In this document: positions 53,033 through 63,454 of the stretch, piece by piece | Position numbering within the stretch: position 1 is the first letter of the stretch | Layout of the letters: each line of letters begins with the position of its first letter | Assembly: GCF_013377535.1 (NCBI RefSeq) | Contig: NZ_JABCJE010000001.1 | Span: 372,001 to 436,000 of the forward strand | Length of the DNA stretch: 64,000 nt | Direction: 5' to 3' | DNA from: Donghicola mangrovi | GTDB lineage: Bacteria; Pseudomonadota; Alphaproteobacteria; Rhodobacterales; Rhodobacteraceae | Translations under genes and position numbers: made by a program | Notes under the pieces: model-generated | What the model was told of the DNA's origin: nothing | Seen by the model: the letters and a program-made list of their open reading frames with translations, nothing else | Database searches by the model: none

Positions 53033-54287
53033 TGTGCCCAAGTTCACCACTCTGGGCTGTCGTCTGAACGCCTATGAAACCCACGCGATGGAAGAGCTGA
53101 GCCGTCAGGCCGGCCTGTCCAACGCGCATGTGGTGAACACCTGTGCCGTCACCGCCGAGGCCGTCCGCAAGGCCCGTCAGGAAATCCGCCGCATCCGCCG
53201 CGAGAACCCCGACGCCAAGATCATCGTCACCGGCTGCGCCGCGCAGACCGAGCCCGAGACCTTTGCCGAGATGGAAGAGGTCGACCACATCATCGGCAAC
53301 ACCGAAAAGATGCAGGCCGAGACGTGGAACGGGCTGGCCAAAGGCCCGAATTTCATCGGCGAGACAGAGCGCGTTCAGGTGGACGACATCATGTCCGTCA
53401 CCGAAACCGCTGGCCACCTGATCGACGGCTTCGGCACCCGCAGCCGCGCCTATGTGCAGGTTCAGAACGGCTGCGATCACCGCTGCACCTTCTGCATCAT
53501 CCCCTTTGGCCGCGGCAATTCACGGTCCGTCCCTGCGGGCGTCGTGGTGGACCAGATCAAGCGCCTGGTGGATCGCGGCTATAACGAAGTCGTTCTGACC
53601 GGCGTGGACCTGACCAGTTGGGGCGCCGACCTGCCCGCCACCCCCAAACTGGGGGATCTGGTGCTGCGCATCCTGAAACTGGTGCCCGACCTGCAGCGCC
53701 TCCGAATCTCTTCGATTGATTCCATCGAGGTGGACGAGGCCCTGATGCAAGCCATCGCGACCGAACCGCGCCTGATGCCCCACCTGCATCTGTCTCTGCA
53801 GCACGGCGACGACCTGATTCTCAAGCGCATGAAGCGCCGCCACCTGCGCGACGATGCCATCCGTTTCACCGAGGAGGCGCTGAAACTGCGCCCCGAGATG
53901 ACTTTTGGCGCGGATATCATCGCGGGCTTCCCCACCGAATCCGACGCGCACTTTGAAAATTCGCTGAAACTGGTGGATGACTGCCAGCTGACGTGGCTGC
54001 ACGTGTTCCCCTATTCGCCCCGCCAAGGCACCCCCGCCGCGCGGATGCCCCAAGTGAACGGCAAAGCGATCAAGGAACGGGCAGCGCGACTGCGCGACGC
54101 AGGGGACCGCCGCGTCCAGCTGCATCTGGCCGCCCAAATGGGCCGTGAGCACTCGATCCTGCTTGAAAACCCGCGCATGGGCCGCACCGAGCAGTTCACC
54201 GAAGTCCTGTTCGACACCGACCAACCCGAAAGCCAGATCGTGCTCGCCATGATCCGTGGCATCGACGGGGACAAGCTGCTGGCCTGA
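53025..54287 (+). CDS. mtaB: tRNA N6-threonylcarbamoyladenosine 2-methylthiotransferase MtaB
   Basis: 420 aa. Radical-SAM enzyme that converts t6A37 to ms2t6A in tRNAs. ATG at 53025 with GAGG upstream. N-terminal MTTase domain with cluster Cys12, Cys40 and Cys71 (GCRLNAYE, NTCAVT, TGCAAQ), radical-SAM triad Cys150, Cys154, Cys157 in CDHRCTFC, and a C-terminal TRAM-like end. The start overlaps dapF by 8 bp. Confidence 0.95.
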   Translation: MVDVPKFTTLGCRLNAYETHAMEELSRQAGLSNAHVVNTCAVTAEAVRKARQEIRRIRRENPDAKIIVTGCAAQTEPETFAEMEEVDHIIGNTEKMQAETWNGLAKGPNFIGETERVQVDDIMSVTETAGHLIDGFGTRSRAYVQVQNGCDHRCTFCIIPFGRGNSRSVPAGVVVDQIKRLVDRGYNEVVLTGVDLTSWGADLPATPKLGDLVLRILKLVPDLQRLRISSIDSIEVDEALMQAIATEPRLMPHLHLSLQHGDDLILKRMKRRHLRDDAIRFTEEALKLRPEMTFGADIIAGFPTESDAHFENSLKLVDDCQLTWLHVFPYSPRQGTPAARMPQVNGKAIKERAARLRDAGDRRVQLHLAAQMGREHSILLENPRMGRTEQFTEVLFDTDQPESQIVLAMIRGIDGDKLLA

Positions 54288-54388
54288 CCCCTGCGCTGGC
54301 GCAGATGTGAGCCTGTCTGCGCCAAAAGAATCGGCTGTTTCAAAAACCATCTGCTAGACTGCCCGAAATTCCGGCAGGAGGAGCAGGG

Positions 54389-54673
54389 ATGGCATTACCT
54401 TTGGCAGCAACGGTTCTATTGCGTTACGGCGCGGTCGCTTTGGCGGCCTATGCGGCGGCCCGGCGGCTGCCCGAAGCCACTCGCTCCCAACCTTTGGAAG
54501 ATGCTTTGGACCACCTGCCCGAGGGCATGACCTTTCGCGAAGATATCGCGAATGGCGAACGGCATATGACTGGCCGGTTTCGCCGCGTGGTCCGGTTCGG
54601 GAACACCAACAAAGGGTTCGAAATCGACGGAACCCTCATCGGACGGCTAAAGGTACGCAAACTATGGCAATGA
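54389..54673 (+). CDS. Hypothetical protein with N-terminal hydrophobic segment, 94 aa
   Basis: Strong GGAGGAG site before the ATG. Residues 1-25 are hydrophobic and Ala-rich (TVLLRYGAVALAAYAAARR), probably a membrane anchor; the remainder is a charged strand-rich segment (ERHMTGRFRRVVRF, GFEIDGTLIGRLKVRKLW). The last 10 bp overlap the following GST gene. No family recognised. Confidence 0.68.
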   Translation: MALPLAATVLLRYGAVALAAYAAARRLPEATRSQPLEDALDHLPEGMTFREDIANGERHMTGRFRRVVRFGNTNKGFEIDGTLIGRLKVRKLWQ

Positions 54674-55269
54674 CACTTTTCACCTCCCCGACCTCGCCTT
54701 TTGTGCGCAAAGTCAGGGTAATGCTGCACGAAACCGGCCTGCTGGAGCACACCACGCAGGTGGACGTTAAGGCCAATCCGCTGGGCTCTGACCCCACAAT
54801 TCTGGCCGTCAATCCGGTGGGCAAGATCCCCGCCCTGCAGCGAGAAGAAGGTCCCGCCATCTACGACAGCCGCGTGATTTCGCGCTATCTGAACGCGCGG
54901 GCTGGCACCGACCTCTACCCCGACGCCCGCATCTGGGAGGTCCTGACGCTGGAGGCCAGCGCCGACGCGATCATGGAGGCGGCTGTTTTGGTGCTCTATG
55001 AAAAGCGCCTTCGCCCCGAGCCGCTGGAATCATGGGTGACTGGCCAGCAGACCAAGATTTTCAACGGCCTCGACGTGCTAGAATCACGCTGGATGAGCCA
55101 CCTGAACGGGCCCCATGATGCGGGCCAGATCGCGGTCGGTGTGGCCTTGGGTTATCTGGATTTTCGTTTCGACTCATGGAACTGGCGGGCAGATCGCCCT
55201 GCCTTGGCCGTGTGGGCAGATAAATATCTGCAGCGCCCCGCAATGCAGGCAACTGCACCGCACGACTGA
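54664..55269 (+). CDS. Glutathione S-transferase family protein
   Basis: 201 aa. N-terminal thioredoxin fold TLFTSPTSPFVRKVRVML with Ser at the catalytic SPF position, NPVGKIPALQ cis-Pro loop, and YDSRVISRYL glutathione contact; alpha-helical C-terminus. An alternative start MTLFTS is at 54670. It overlaps the preceding hypothetical gene by 10 bp. Substrate unknown. Confidence 0.9.
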   Translation: MAMTLFTSPTSPFVRKVRVMLHETGLLEHTTQVDVKANPLGSDPTILAVNPVGKIPALQREEGPAIYDSRVISRYLNARAGTDLYPDARIWEVLTLEASADAIMEAAVLVLYEKRLRPEPLESWVTGQQTKIFNGLDVLESRWMSHLNGPHDAGQIAVGVALGYLDFRFDSWNWRADRPALAVWADKYLQRPAMQATAPHD

Positions 55270-55279
55270 TTCCCCCGAA

Positions 55280-55299
55280 AGCCCCGTTTTTACGGGGCT
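55280..55299 (+). terminator. Hairpin after the GST gene
   Basis: AGCCCCGT and ACGGGGCT pair perfectly around TTTT, 11 bp after the stop. No U-tract follows, so it is terminator-like rather than canonical. Confidence 0.6.
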
Positions 55300-55538
55300 G
55301 ACACCCGCCTTGATGTGGTCATCTGACGCAGTGCGCTTGATTTAAGGCAGATTGGACCAGTTTTGCGACCACACAAGCGGCAGGTGTGCGCGAATGTCCG
55401 CTGGACGGATGCTCACTCTCTCGTTAATTAGCGCGTGATGACAAGGGCTACGGGCTTTCCGTGGCCCAAATCTGTATCGGCTCGGCTGCTTCTCCAACGT
55501 TTTCCGGGGTTCGGTCGGCAAGAGAATGGAGAAACCTC

Positions 55539-56102
55539 GTGTCCCACGCAGAAGACCACGAAGGCACCCGCAGAGATTTCCTCTACTACGCCACTGCTGG
55601 CGCCGGTGCCGTGACCGCAGGTGCCGCGATCTGGCCCCTCGTGAACCAGATGAACCCCTCGGCAGATGTTAAAGCACTGTCGTCGATCCGTGTGGACGTG
55701 AGCGCCCTCGAGGTCGGCTCGCAGATGACCGTGCTGTGGCAGGGTAAGCCGGTGTTTATTCGCCGTCGTACCGCAGCAGAGATCGAAGCGGCACGTGCCG
55801 TCGAGATGAGCGACCTGATCGACACCAACGCGCGTAACGAAAACGACCCGGCGGATGCGCTGGCGACCGACGCCAACCGCGCAATGGACGAAAGCGGCGA
55901 ATGGCTGCTGATGATGGGCGTATGTACTCACCTGGGCTGCGTGCCTCTGGGTGATGGTGCTGGCGACTTTGGCGGCTGGTTCTGCCCCTGCCACGGTTCG
56001 CACTACGACACCGCTGGCCGTATCCGCAAAGGACCCGCGCCGCAGAACCTGCACATCCCCGTTGCCGAGTTCGTGGACGATGCCACGATCAAGCTGGGTT
56101 AA
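55539..56102 (+). CDS. petA: Ubiquinol-cytochrome c reductase Rieske iron-sulfur subunit
   Basis: 187 aa from a GTG at 55539, with GGAGA 8 nt upstream, giving the typical start (M)[18 protein letters not shown]. The twin-Arg RRDFLYY motif and the helix [15 protein letters not shown] form the Tat-type membrane anchor. The [2Fe-2S] ligands are Cys129 and His131 (CTHLGC, disulfide with Cys134) and Cys149/His152 in CPCHGSH. First gene of petABC. Confidence 0.97.
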   Translation: MSHAEDHEGTRRDFLYYATAGAGAVTAGAAIWPLVNQMNPSADVKALSSIRVDVSALEVGSQMTVLWQGKPVFIRRRTAAEIEAARAVEMSDLIDTNARNENDPADALATDANRAMDESGEWLLMMGVCTHLGCVPLGDGAGDFGGWFCPCHGSHYDTAGRIRKGPAPQNLHIPVAEFVDDATIKLG

Positions 56103-56120
56103 GGGAGAGGAGATTTAACT

Positions 56121-57449
56121 ATGTCGGGTATCCCACACGACCATTACGAGCCGAAGTCCGGCTTCACCAAAGCGGTCAACAGCCGTCTGCCGATCATCGG
56201 CCTGCTGTATGACACCCTGATGATCCCCACCCCCAAGAACCTGAACTGGATGTGGATCTGGGGCATCATCCTGACTTTCTGTCTGGCTCTGCAGATCGTT
56301 ACCGGCGTTGTTCTGGTAATGCACTACACCCCCCACGTCAGCCTGGCGTTCGCTTCGATCGAACACATCATGCGTGACGTGAACGGCGGCCACTTTATCC
56401 GCTACCTGCACATGAACGGCGCGTCGCTGTTCTTCACCGCTGTGTACCTGCACATCTTCCGCGGCCTGTTCTACGGCTCGTACAAGGCACCCCGCGAGAT
56501 CACCTGGATCGTCGGCATGCTGATCTACCTGCTGATGATGGGCACCGCGTTCATGGGCTACGTTCTGCCCTGGGGCCAGATGTCGTTCCACGGTACCGCA
56601 GTTATCACCGGTCTGTTCGGCGCGATCCCCTTCATCGGTCCGGACATCCAGACCTGGCTGCTGGGTGCATCGGCTGTTGGTCAGCCCGCTCTGAACCGCT
56701 TCTTCTCGCTGCACTACCTGCTGCCCTTCCTGATCGCGGGTCTGGTTGTCGTCCACATTTGGGCGTTCCACCACACCGGCAACAACAACCCCTCGGGTGT
56801 TGATGTGCGCCGCACCTCGAAAGCCGAAGCAGAAAAAGACACTCTGCCCTTCTGGCCCTACTTCGTGATCAAGGACCTGTTCGCTCTGGCAGTTGTTCTG
56901 GCCGTGTTCTTTGCAGTTGTCGGCTTCATGCCCAACTACCTTGGCCACCCCGACAACTACATCGAGGCGAACCCGCTGGCGACCCCGTCGCACATCGTTC
57001 CCGAATGGTACTTCCTGCCCTTCTACGCAATTCTCCGCGCGTTCGACGCATCGGTCTGGGTTGTGCAGCTGGCCAGCTTTGTGACCTTCGGCATCGTTGA
57101 CGCGAAGTTCTTCGGTGTTCTGGCGATGTTCGGCGCGATTGCTGTGATGGCTCTGGCCCCCTGGCTGGATACCTCGAGCGTTCGTTCGGGCCGCTACCGT
57201 CCCGCCTTCAAGTGGTGGTTCCGCCTGCTCTGCGTGGACTTCATGGTCCTGATGTGGGCCGGTTCGATGCCCGCCGAAGGCATCTACCCCTACATCTCGC
57301 TGCTTGGTGCAACCTACTGGTTCGCGTACTTCCTCGTTGTTCTGCCGCTGCTGGGTATTTTCGAAAAGCCCGAAACCCCCGTTGCGACCATCGAAGAAGA
57401 CTTCAAAGCGCATTACGGCAAGTCGGCTGACGCCACCCCTGCCGAGTAA
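56121..57449 (+). CDS. petB: Cytochrome b of the bc1 complex
   Basis: 442 aa, typical full-length alphaproteobacterial cytochrome b. Eight membrane helices; b-type haem histidines in the second and fourth helices ([21 protein letters not shown] region, and the [12 protein letters not shown] segment). Qo-site [13 protein letters not shown] and the [16 protein letters not shown] helix are conserved. GGGAGAGGAG precedes the ATG. Second gene of petABC. Confidence 0.98.
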   Translation: MSGIPHDHYEPKSGFTKAVNSRLPIIGLLYDTLMIPTPKNLNWMWIWGIILTFCLALQIVTGVVLVMHYTPHVSLAFASIEHIMRDVNGGHFIRYLHMNGASLFFTAVYLHIFRGLFYGSYKAPREITWIVGMLIYLLMMGTAFMGYVLPWGQMSFHGTAVITGLFGAIPFIGPDIQTWLLGASAVGQPALNRFFSLHYLLPFLIAGLVVVHIWAFHHTGNNNPSGVDVRRTSKAEAEKDTLPFWPYFVIKDLFALAVVLAVFFAVVGFMPNYLGHPDNYIEANPLATPSHIVPEWYFLPFYAILRAFDASVWVVQLASFVTFGIVDAKFFGVLAMFGAIAVMALAPWLDTSSVRSGRYRPAFKWWFRLLCVDFMVLMWAGSMPAEGIYPYISLLGATYWFAYFLVVLPLLGIFEKPETPVATIEEDFKAHYGKSADATPAE

Positions 57450-57463
57450 GAAAGGTGACCACA

Positions 57464-58312
57464 ATGATCCGGAAACTGACCCTTACGGCGATCGCTACTC
57501 TCGGCCTTATGGCCGGGGGTGCACAGGCCTCGGGCACCACTGCCCACGTCGAGGACTTCCAGTTCTCGTTCGAAGGCCCCTTTGGCTCGTACGACCAGAA
57601 CCAGCTGCAGCGCGGTCTGAAGATCTTCACCGAAGTATGCTCGGCATGCCACGGTATGAAGTATCTGCCCTTCCGTTCGCTGGGTGACGAAACCGGTCCG
57701 GGCCTGCCCGAAGACCAGGTTCGTGCCTATGCTGCGAACTTCGAAGTCACCGACGCTGTCACCGGCGAAGACCGTCCTGCGACCCCCGCAGACAAATTCC
57801 CGGCGAACACCGGCGTTGGCGCGCCTGACCTGTCGCTGATGGCCAAAGGCCGCGCGGGCTTCCACGGCCCCATCGGTCTGGGTATCAACCAGATCGTCAA
57901 AGGCATGGGCGGCCCCGAGTACATCGCGTCGCTGCTGTCTGGCTATCACGAGACCCCCGAGTGCGCCCCCGAGGGCTTCCCGGGTTACTACAACGCTGTT
58001 TTCGCAGCGGGTGGTTTCCCCGAGGAGTGCAAGGACGAGCACGGCAACCACACTGTCCCCGGCAGCTGGATCGGCATGACGCCCCCGCTCTCCGGCGAGG
58101 ATGTCGAGTTTGACGACGGCCACTCGAACGAACTGCACCACGAAGTACAGGACGTTGCTGCATTCCTGATGTGGGCTGCCGAGCCCAAGATGATGCAGCG
58201 CAAGACCGCTGGCCTGACCGGCGTGATCTTCCTGACCGTTCTGGCGGTTCTGCTGTACCTGACCAACAAGCGCATTTGGGCGCCGGTCAAATACGGCCGC
58301 AAAGACGACTAA
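57464..58312 (+). CDS. petC: Cytochrome c1 of the bc1 complex
   Basis: 282 aa from ATG at 57464 with AGGTGA upstream (a GTG three codons earlier is less likely). Signal peptide cleaved near AQA-SG (residue 22). Haem c motif CSACH (Cys59, Cys62, His63), axial Met in [10 protein letters not shown], extra Cys pair around ECAPEG/EECKDE, and a C-terminal membrane anchor [19 protein letters not shown]. Delivers electrons from the Rieske centre to soluble or membrane cytochrome c. Confidence 0.98.
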   Translation: MIRKLTLTAIATLGLMAGGAQASGTTAHVEDFQFSFEGPFGSYDQNQLQRGLKIFTEVCSACHGMKYLPFRSLGDETGPGLPEDQVRAYAANFEVTDAVTGEDRPATPADKFPANTGVGAPDLSLMAKGRAGFHGPIGLGINQIVKGMGGPEYIASLLSGYHETPECAPEGFPGYYNAVFAAGGFPEECKDEHGNHTVPGSWIGMTPPLSGEDVEFDDGHSNELHHEVQDVAAFLMWAAEPKMMQRKTAGLTGVIFLTVLAVLLYLTNKRIWAPVKYGRKDD

Positions 58313-58330
58313 TCGTCCGCGCATCGCATA

Positions 58331-58368
58331 AAAAGCCCCGTCAGAGCGATCTGGCGGGGCTTTTCTTT
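58331..58368 (+). terminator. Intrinsic terminator of petABC
   Basis: AAAAGCCCCG and CGGGGCTTTT pair with a 14-nt loop that can extend the stem, followed by CTTT. It starts 18 bp after the petC stop. Confidence 0.88.
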
Positions 58369-58386
58369 GGGGCGAGCAGGCCAAAC

Positions 58387-58418
58387 AAAAAAGGCCGGTC
58401 CATTGCGACCGGCCCTTT
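58387..58418 (-). terminator. Intrinsic terminator of rpiB
   Basis: GGCCGGTC and GACCGGCC pair around CATTGC; six T follow on the minus strand. It lies about 22 bp after the rpiB stop, back-to-back with the petC terminator. Confidence 0.88.
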
Positions 58419-58439
58419 TGGCATTCCCGAGGGGATGGA

Positions 58440-58889
58440 TCAGTCTTCCATCGCCTTGATCATGTCGACGCGCAGACCGTGACGGCCGCCTTCGAACTCG
58501 GTCGACAGGAAGGCATCAACGATTTCCAGCGCCAGACCCAGACCAACCACGCGGGCGCCCATCGACAGGATTTGCGCGTCGTTGTGCGCGCGGATCATCT
58601 TGGCCGAGAAGGTCTCGTTGCAGACGCCGCAGCGGATGCCTTTGACCTTGTTCGCGGCCATCATGATGCCCTGACCGGTGCCGCACAGGATGATGCCCAG
58701 ATCGCAATCGCCCGACGCAATCTTCTGCGCCGCCGCCTCCCCCATCGAGGGGTAGTGCACGCTGTCAGGAGTGGTCGGGCCGATGTCGACGGCCTCGTAG
58801 CCTTGGTCGGTGATGTGCTTGGCGATGGCCTGGCGCAGCTCGATCGCGGCGTGGTCGCTGGACAGGACGATGCGTTTCTTGGCGGTCAT
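58440..58889 (-). CDS. rpiB: Ribose-5-phosphate isomerase B
   Basis: 149 aa from MTAKKRIVLSSDHAA; the longer reading adds a non-conserved tail. Interconverts ribose 5-phosphate and ribulose 5-phosphate. Motifs: SSDHAAIELR, DIGPTTPDSVHYP (phosphate binding), LGIILCGTGQGIMMAANKVKGIR-type base-catalyst region (Cys in ILCGTGQG) and CNETFSAKMIRAHNDAQIL. RpiB/LacAB family, cytoplasmic. Confidence 0.95.
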   Translation of the reverse strand: MTAKKRIVLSSDHAAIELRQAIAKHITDQGYEAVDIGPTTPDSVHYPSMGEAAAQKIASGDCDLGIILCGTGQGIMMAANKVKGIRCGVCNETFSAKMIRAHNDAQILSMGARVVGLGLALEIVDAFLSTEFEGGRHGLRVDMIKAMED

Positions 58890-59189
58890 GGGCAGATCTT
58901 TCGCTAGAAAATGGGTTGGGGCGGGCATCAGCCTGCCTTTCATTCAAACCCTTAGGCGGAACCGACGATTTTGGCAAATGGCGCATCGGCGCACCCGCAT
59001 TTGCCTTGCCGCACCGTGCGCGCCATCCTACGCTACCTCCAGCCTTTCCATGTGCGGCTAGGGTTCCGCTGCGGTTTTCGCAGGCTGGTCCGAGCGCCGA
59101 TATGAGCCGTTGGCAGACACCCAAGGATTAAAAGACCAGAGGGGGTGGACAGGGCGTGATGACGCACGTCTGTACCCCAAGGAGTCTTT
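58890..59189. other. 300-bp divergent region between rpiB and the EamA transporter
   Basis: No gene found. A moderately stable imperfect hairpin (GGGGT...ACCCC outer arms, 59140-59178) ends just before the transporter ribosome-binding site. Both flanking promoters should be here but are not recognisable. Confidence 0.35.
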
Positions 59190-60047
59190 ATGTCTGCTCT
59201 ATCCCTGTGTCTCGTGATCGCTGCGGCGGTCTGCCATGCCAGCTGGAATTTCTGCATCAAGCGGATCAACGGCGGCCCCGAACTGATCTGGCTGTTTTCT
59301 GCCCTGTCGGTGCTGATCTACGGCCCCGTTGCTGTCTGGGTCCTGCTAGACACCCACACGGCCCTAACCCTGCTGGCTTGGGCCTTTGTGATCGGCAGCG
59401 CGGCGCTTCATCTGGCCTATCTGGTGCTGCTGCAAACCGGCTATCGCAAGGGGGACCTGTCACTGGTCTATCCCGTCGCCCGTGCCACGGGGCCGATCCT
59501 GTCCTCGGCCTTTGCTGTGCTGCTGCTGGGGGAACACATCACCCCGCAGATGGGCGGCGGCGCGGCGATTATCATCTTCGGTGTCTTCATGCTGACCGGC
59601 GGGATCAAGGCCGGGGCGACGCGCACCGGCACCTCATTGGGGTTCGGCCTAGGTGCAGGGCTGCTGATCGGCAGCTATACCGCGTGGGACGCCTACACGG
59701 TGGCGGCGCTGGCGGTGCCCCCTGTCCTGCTAGAGATCACGTCGAACATCGGGCGCACGGCCTTGCTGGCCCCCATCGCCCGCCAGCGCAAGGATCTGGT
59801 CCGGCAGCACTGGCAAACCCACAAGCTGGCCGTGATCACCATCGCGGTGCTGAACCCTTTGGCCTATATTCTGGTGCTCTATGCGATGCGGATTGCGCCC
59901 GTGACCTATGTGGCCCCGATCCGCGAACTCAGCGTCCTGCTGACGGTTCTGGCCGGTAGCCTGATATTGGGCGAAGGGCACCTGCGCTGGCGTCTGACGT
60001 GGGCGGCAGTGATCTTTGGCGGGATCACCCTGCTGGCCAGCGCCTAG
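59190..60047 (+). CDS. EamA/DMT-family transporter
   Basis: 285 aa, ten membrane helices in two EamA repeats (about 1-140 and 150-285). Repeat 1 contains CHASWNFCIKRI and YPVARATGPILSSAFAVLLLGEHI; repeat 2 contains YAMRIAPVTYVAPIRELSVLLTVLAGSLILGE, the usual duplicated motif (segments shown). AAGGAG precedes the ATG. Probable exporter of metabolites; substrate unknown. Overlaps the convergent thiQ by 4 bp. Confidence 0.92.
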   Translation: MSALSLCLVIAAAVCHASWNFCIKRINGGPELIWLFSALSVLIYGPVAVWVLLDTHTALTLLAWAFVIGSAALHLAYLVLLQTGYRKGDLSLVYPVARATGPILSSAFAVLLLGEHITPQMGGGAAIIIFGVFMLTGGIKAGATRTGTSLGFGLGAGLLIGSYTAWDAYTVAALAVPPVLLEITSNIGRTALLAPIARQRKDLVRQHWQTHKLAVITIAVLNPLAYILVLYAMRIAPVTYVAPIRELSVLLTVLAGSLILGEGHLRWRLTWAAVIFGGITLLASA

Positions 60048-60733
60048 TGTCCCAGATAGTCCCGCAGCGCCTGATCCGGGTTCGCAAACAGGTCTTCGGT
60101 GTCTCTGGGGGCCAAGGCCACCCCTTGATCCACCACGACCACCAGATCGGCAAAGCGGCGGGCGTCCTCGGGGTCATGGGTGACCATCAGAATGGTGGCG
60201 CCGACTTCGGCCGCGATCTGCTGGACCAGCGCCAGCATTTCCGACCGAAGCCCGGGTCCCAGCGCGGCAAAGGGTTCGTCCAGCAGCCACAAAGGGCGGT
60301 CCTGTAGCAGCACGCGGGCCAGCGCCACGCGGCTCTGTTGGCCGCCTGACAACTGCGAGGGTTTGCGGTTCTCCAGCCCGTCCAGCCCGACACGCGACAG
60401 GGCCAGCCCGACACGCTGGCCTTGAGCCTTGGTTAGGCGCCCTTGGGACAGCGCGAGGCCGACATTCTGCGCGGCGGTCAGGTGGGGAAACAGGTTCTGG
60501 TCCTGAAACAGCATCGCTATGGGGCGCTTGCCGGGGGCCAAGTCGCCAAGGGGCGCGCCATTCCACAGGACCTTGCCCTGCGCCTCGGCGAAGCCCGAGA
60601 TCGCGGACAGCAGCGTCGATTTCCCCCCGCCAGACGGCCCGATGATCGCCACCCGCGCGCCAGTCGGCACGGACCAGTCGGCGGTCAAGCGGAAGTCGTC
60701 TTGAACGATGTCCAATCCCTCAAGTGTCAGCAT
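60044..60733 (-). CDS. thiQ: Thiamine ABC transporter ATP-binding protein
   Basis: 229 aa from [13 protein letters not shown]. Walker A GPSGGGKST, Q-loop MLFQDQNLFPHLT, signature LSGGQQSRVALAR, Walker B LWLLDEPFAALGP and switch His in VTHDPEDA. Last gene of thiB-thiP-thiQ; its start lies inside the end of thiP. The set imports thiamine or TPP and is controlled by the upstream TPP riboswitch. Confidence 0.94.
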   Translation of the reverse strand: MLTLEGLDIVQDDFRLTADWSVPTGARVAIIGPSGGGKSTLLSAISGFAEAQGKVLWNGAPLGDLAPGKRPIAMLFQDQNLFPHLTAAQNVGLALSQGRLTKAQGQRVGLALSRVGLDGLENRKPSQLSGGQQSRVALARVLLQDRPLWLLDEPFAALGPGLRSEMLALVQQIAAEVGATILMVTHDPEDARRFADLVVVVDQGVALAPRDTEDLFANPDQALRDYLGH

Positions 60734-62243
60734 TGATCCGCCCTCCGCGGTCAAAAATCCAGAACAGTCCAAAGCTAAGGATCAGCAGCAGCAGCGCCGC
60801 CCCCGCCGCCTGCTCCATCCGGTAGGCCCCCATCAAGCGGTACATCTGCAAGGGCAAGGTCGCCGTATCGGGGTCGGCAAACATGGTGATCACCCCCAGA
60901 TCGCCCATCGCCAGAGCGCCCGTCAAACCCGCCGCAAACCCCAAGGGCCTGCGCAACCGTGGCAACATCAGCCACCGCAGCCGCGCCCATCCGTGCAGGT
61001 CCAGACTGTCGGCCAGGCGGCCATGCTCTGCCTCGATCTGTGCGGCGGCGGGGCGCAGGATACGCAGTGCAAAGGGCAAGGCCATCACCGCATTCACCGC
61101 CGCCGTCACGGGCAAGGCCACATCCCACGGCGCAATGAACGGGTTGATCATTAGATAAAGGCCAGTCCCCAGTACCAAGGGTGAACTGGCGATGCCCATC
61201 AGGCCGACCAGTTCAATCCACTTCCTACGGGACAGGGCCAGCGGCAGGGCCAGCACCAACGTCACCGCCACGGCCCCCAAGGATACCGCCACCGAGTATA
61301 GCGCCGCGTACCAGACCGACGCGGGCAACGTCGCGATGGCCCCTGCCCCGCGCAGACCGATCGCCGCCAAAGGCAGCAGCAGGAACAGAGCCACCAGCGC
61401 AATCCAGAAACCGTCCACAATGCGGCTGCCATCCCAGCGGGGCACCACTCTGTCCAACCCGCCAAAGCCCGCTTCGGGCAGGGTCAGCTTCATGGCGGCC
61501 AAAGCCGCGCCTCCGGCCAGCACCAGCTGCACCACGGCCAGCTGCGCGGCCTTGCCGATGTCGAAATCGAAACGGAACGCCTGATAGATCGCCAGCTCCA
61601 CCGTCGTCGCCTTAGGCCCTCCGCCCAAGGTCAGCGCCACCGCGAAAGATGACAGACAGATCACGAAAATCACCATCGCCGCCCCCGGCGCAATCCTCCG
61701 CAGCATCGGCCATTCGATCAGCCGGAACATCGTCCAAGGGCGCAGGTTCAGCGTGGCGGCCACACGGAACCGCTCGGCCGGAATGTCCTGCCAGCCTTGC
61801 AGCAGCAAGCGCGTCGCCAAGGGCAGGTTGAAAAACACATGGGCAAGCAGAACGCCGTGCAGCCCGTAAATCTTGACCGCTGGCAGGCCGAACAGCCCCA
61901 TCACGTCAGACAGCCATCCCTTTTGGCCGAACACCGCCAGCAGGCCCAGAATGGCCACGATCACCGGCAGAATGAACGGAGCCCCCAGCAAAGCCACCAG
62001 CGCCGAGCGACCGCGAAACCGGCGCCGCGCCAATGCCCGGGCCACGGGCACCGCCAGCCCGACAGACAGCACCGCCGACAGGGCGGCCTGCCACAGGGTG
62101 AACCAGACCGCATCCCACGACCGGCCATCCAAAGGGGACAGTCCTCCGGCCCGCCAGATGACCGCGGCCAGAGGCAATAGAACCGCCGCGCCCACAAGCG
62201 CGGCGGCAATCAGGGGGATCAGCCCCCGAAGGCGGTCAGCCAT
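60720..62243 (-). CDS. thiP: Thiamine ABC transporter permease
   Basis: 507 aa from [13 protein letters not shown]; the ATG overlaps the thiB end by 25 bp. About 12 membrane helices, with two permease halves each carrying an EAA-type cytoplasmic loop (around [17 protein letters not shown] and [16 protein letters not shown]). Fused double-permease layout is standard for ThiP. Works with ThiB and ThiQ in the inner membrane. Confidence 0.94.
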   Translation of the reverse strand: MADRLRGLIPLIAAALVGAAVLLPLAAVIWRAGGLSPLDGRSWDAVWFTLWQAALSAVLSVGLAVPVARALARRRFRGRSALVALLGAPFILPVIVAILGLLAVFGQKGWLSDVMGLFGLPAVKIYGLHGVLLAHVFFNLPLATRLLLQGWQDIPAERFRVAATLNLRPWTMFRLIEWPMLRRIAPGAAMVIFVICLSSFAVALTLGGGPKATTVELAIYQAFRFDFDIGKAAQLAVVQLVLAGGAALAAMKLTLPEAGFGGLDRVVPRWDGSRIVDGFWIALVALFLLLPLAAIGLRGAGAIATLPASVWYAALYSVAVSLGAVAVTLVLALPLALSRRKWIELVGLMGIASSPLVLGTGLYLMINPFIAPWDVALPVTAAVNAVMALPFALRILRPAAAQIEAEHGRLADSLDLHGWARLRWLMLPRLRRPLGFAAGLTGALAMGDLGVITMFADPDTATLPLQMYRLMGAYRMEQAAGAALLLLILSFGLFWIFDRGGRINADT

Positions 62244-63208
62244 TCCTCGAGCGCGGCATCGCGCAGGGCAGCGGCTTCGTCTTCGGAATAGAAGATCGCC
62301 TTGTCGGGCATGGGCAGTTCGCGGAAGCCATCGGGCCACTGATCCCGCGGCAGCGCCGACGGGTAGGACCAGTTGGCGGTCGGGATCATCTTCTGGAAAT
62401 CCTCGCTCAGGACATAAGCCAGGAACTGATCCGCCAGCTCGGGCTGCTGGGTGGTCGCGGTTTTCGCCACCAGTTCAGCCATGAAATAGTGACCCTCGGG
62501 GAAGATCGCTGCCTGCTTGGTCAGGTCACCCTCGGCGATGATGTGATAGGCAGGCGAGGTGGTGTAGCTCATCACCATGTCCGCTTCGCCATCGGTAAAC
62601 AGGCCATAGGACTCGGACCAGCCCTTGGTCACGGTCAGCACTTTGGGGGCCAGTTTGGCCCATGCTTCAGGGGCCTTGTCGCCGTAGATCGCCTTGACCC
62701 ACAGCAGGGTCGCCAGACCCGAGATCGAGCTGCGCGGGTCCTGCAGGACAATCTTGTAGGTATCGTCAGGCGCGTTCAGCAGGTCCTCGAACGAGGCGGG
62801 CGGGTTCGCCATTTTCTCGTTGTTGTAGACGAACGCGGTGTAGCCCCAGTTGAAGGGGAAGAACGTGTCGTCGTTCCACTCGATCGGCAGGGTCAGACCG
62901 GACAGGTCCTGACCGTGGGGCGCGAACAGGCCGCTCTCGCGGGCTTGCTTGCTGACGTCGGTGTTCAAACCGATGACCACGTCCGCGCGGTTGCGCTCGC
63001 CCTCCAGCAGCAGGCGGGGCAGCACGTCGCCGGCCTGATACTGGACGTCACAGGCGCAGATCGCCTCGAAGCCCTGTTCGATGCTGGGACCGGGGCCCCA
63101 TTCGCTGGTGAAATAGTCGGGGGCATAGATCGTCAGCACAGGCTTGTCCTCGGCGGCTGCCGAGGCGGCTGCGATCAGACCCGTTGCAAATACAAGCGCC
63201 TTGTTCAT
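62219..63208 (-). CDS. thiB: Thiamine-binding periplasmic protein
   Basis: 329 aa from [19 protein letters not shown], a signal peptide with AGGAGA upstream. Type II solute-binding fold: [49 protein letters not shown] and TTSPAYHII match the ThiB/TbpA family. It delivers thiamine, TMP or TPP to ThiPQ. First gene of the operon behind the TPP riboswitch. Confidence 0.95.
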   Translation of the reverse strand: MNKALVFATGLIAAASAAAEDKPVLTIYAPDYFTSEWGPGPSIEQGFEAICACDVQYQAGDVLPRLLLEGERNRADVVIGLNTDVSKQARESGLFAPHGQDLSGLTLPIEWNDDTFFPFNWGYTAFVYNNEKMANPPASFEDLLNAPDDTYKIVLQDPRSSISGLATLLWVKAIYGDKAPEAWAKLAPKVLTVTKGWSESYGLFTDGEADMVMSYTTSPAYHIIAEGDLTKQAAIFPEGHYFMAELVAKTATTQQPELADQFLAYVLSEDFQKMIPTANWSYPSALPRDQWPDGFRELPMPDKAIFYSEDEAAALRDAALEEWLTAFGG

Positions 63209-63268
63209 GAGGGCGTCTCCTACTGTTACGGGCGGAGACGGTTTGGACCTGTGAACCAGAAAACCAAC

Positions 63269-63366
63269 CTTCCCTCCGCCGGTCCTAACCGGTTCAGGTT
63301 CTACGGGTTCGCGCATCCGCGCATCTCAGGCCGCATCCGGCCACCCCGAGGTGCCCCAACACCTAG
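63269..63366 (-). promoter_or_regulatory. TPP riboswitch (THI element) of thiBPQ
   Basis: On the minus strand the thi-box features appear in order: CGGGGTGGCC, CTGAGA, GAACC, then CCTGAACCGGTTAGG-type arm and the GGCGGAGGGA end. The element ends about 60 nt before the thiB ATG. High TPP should shut the operon, by terminator or start-site masking; the T-poor, GC-rich linker (63209-63268) suggests translational control, which is inferred. Confidence 0.95.
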
Positions 63367-63454
63367 AACGGAGCCCCCTGTAATGCAAGGGCCGCGCTTG
63401 CCACTGGCGCGGGCGTCCTTTATCGAACGTCCCCAAGCAACAGGAGCCAGCCCA

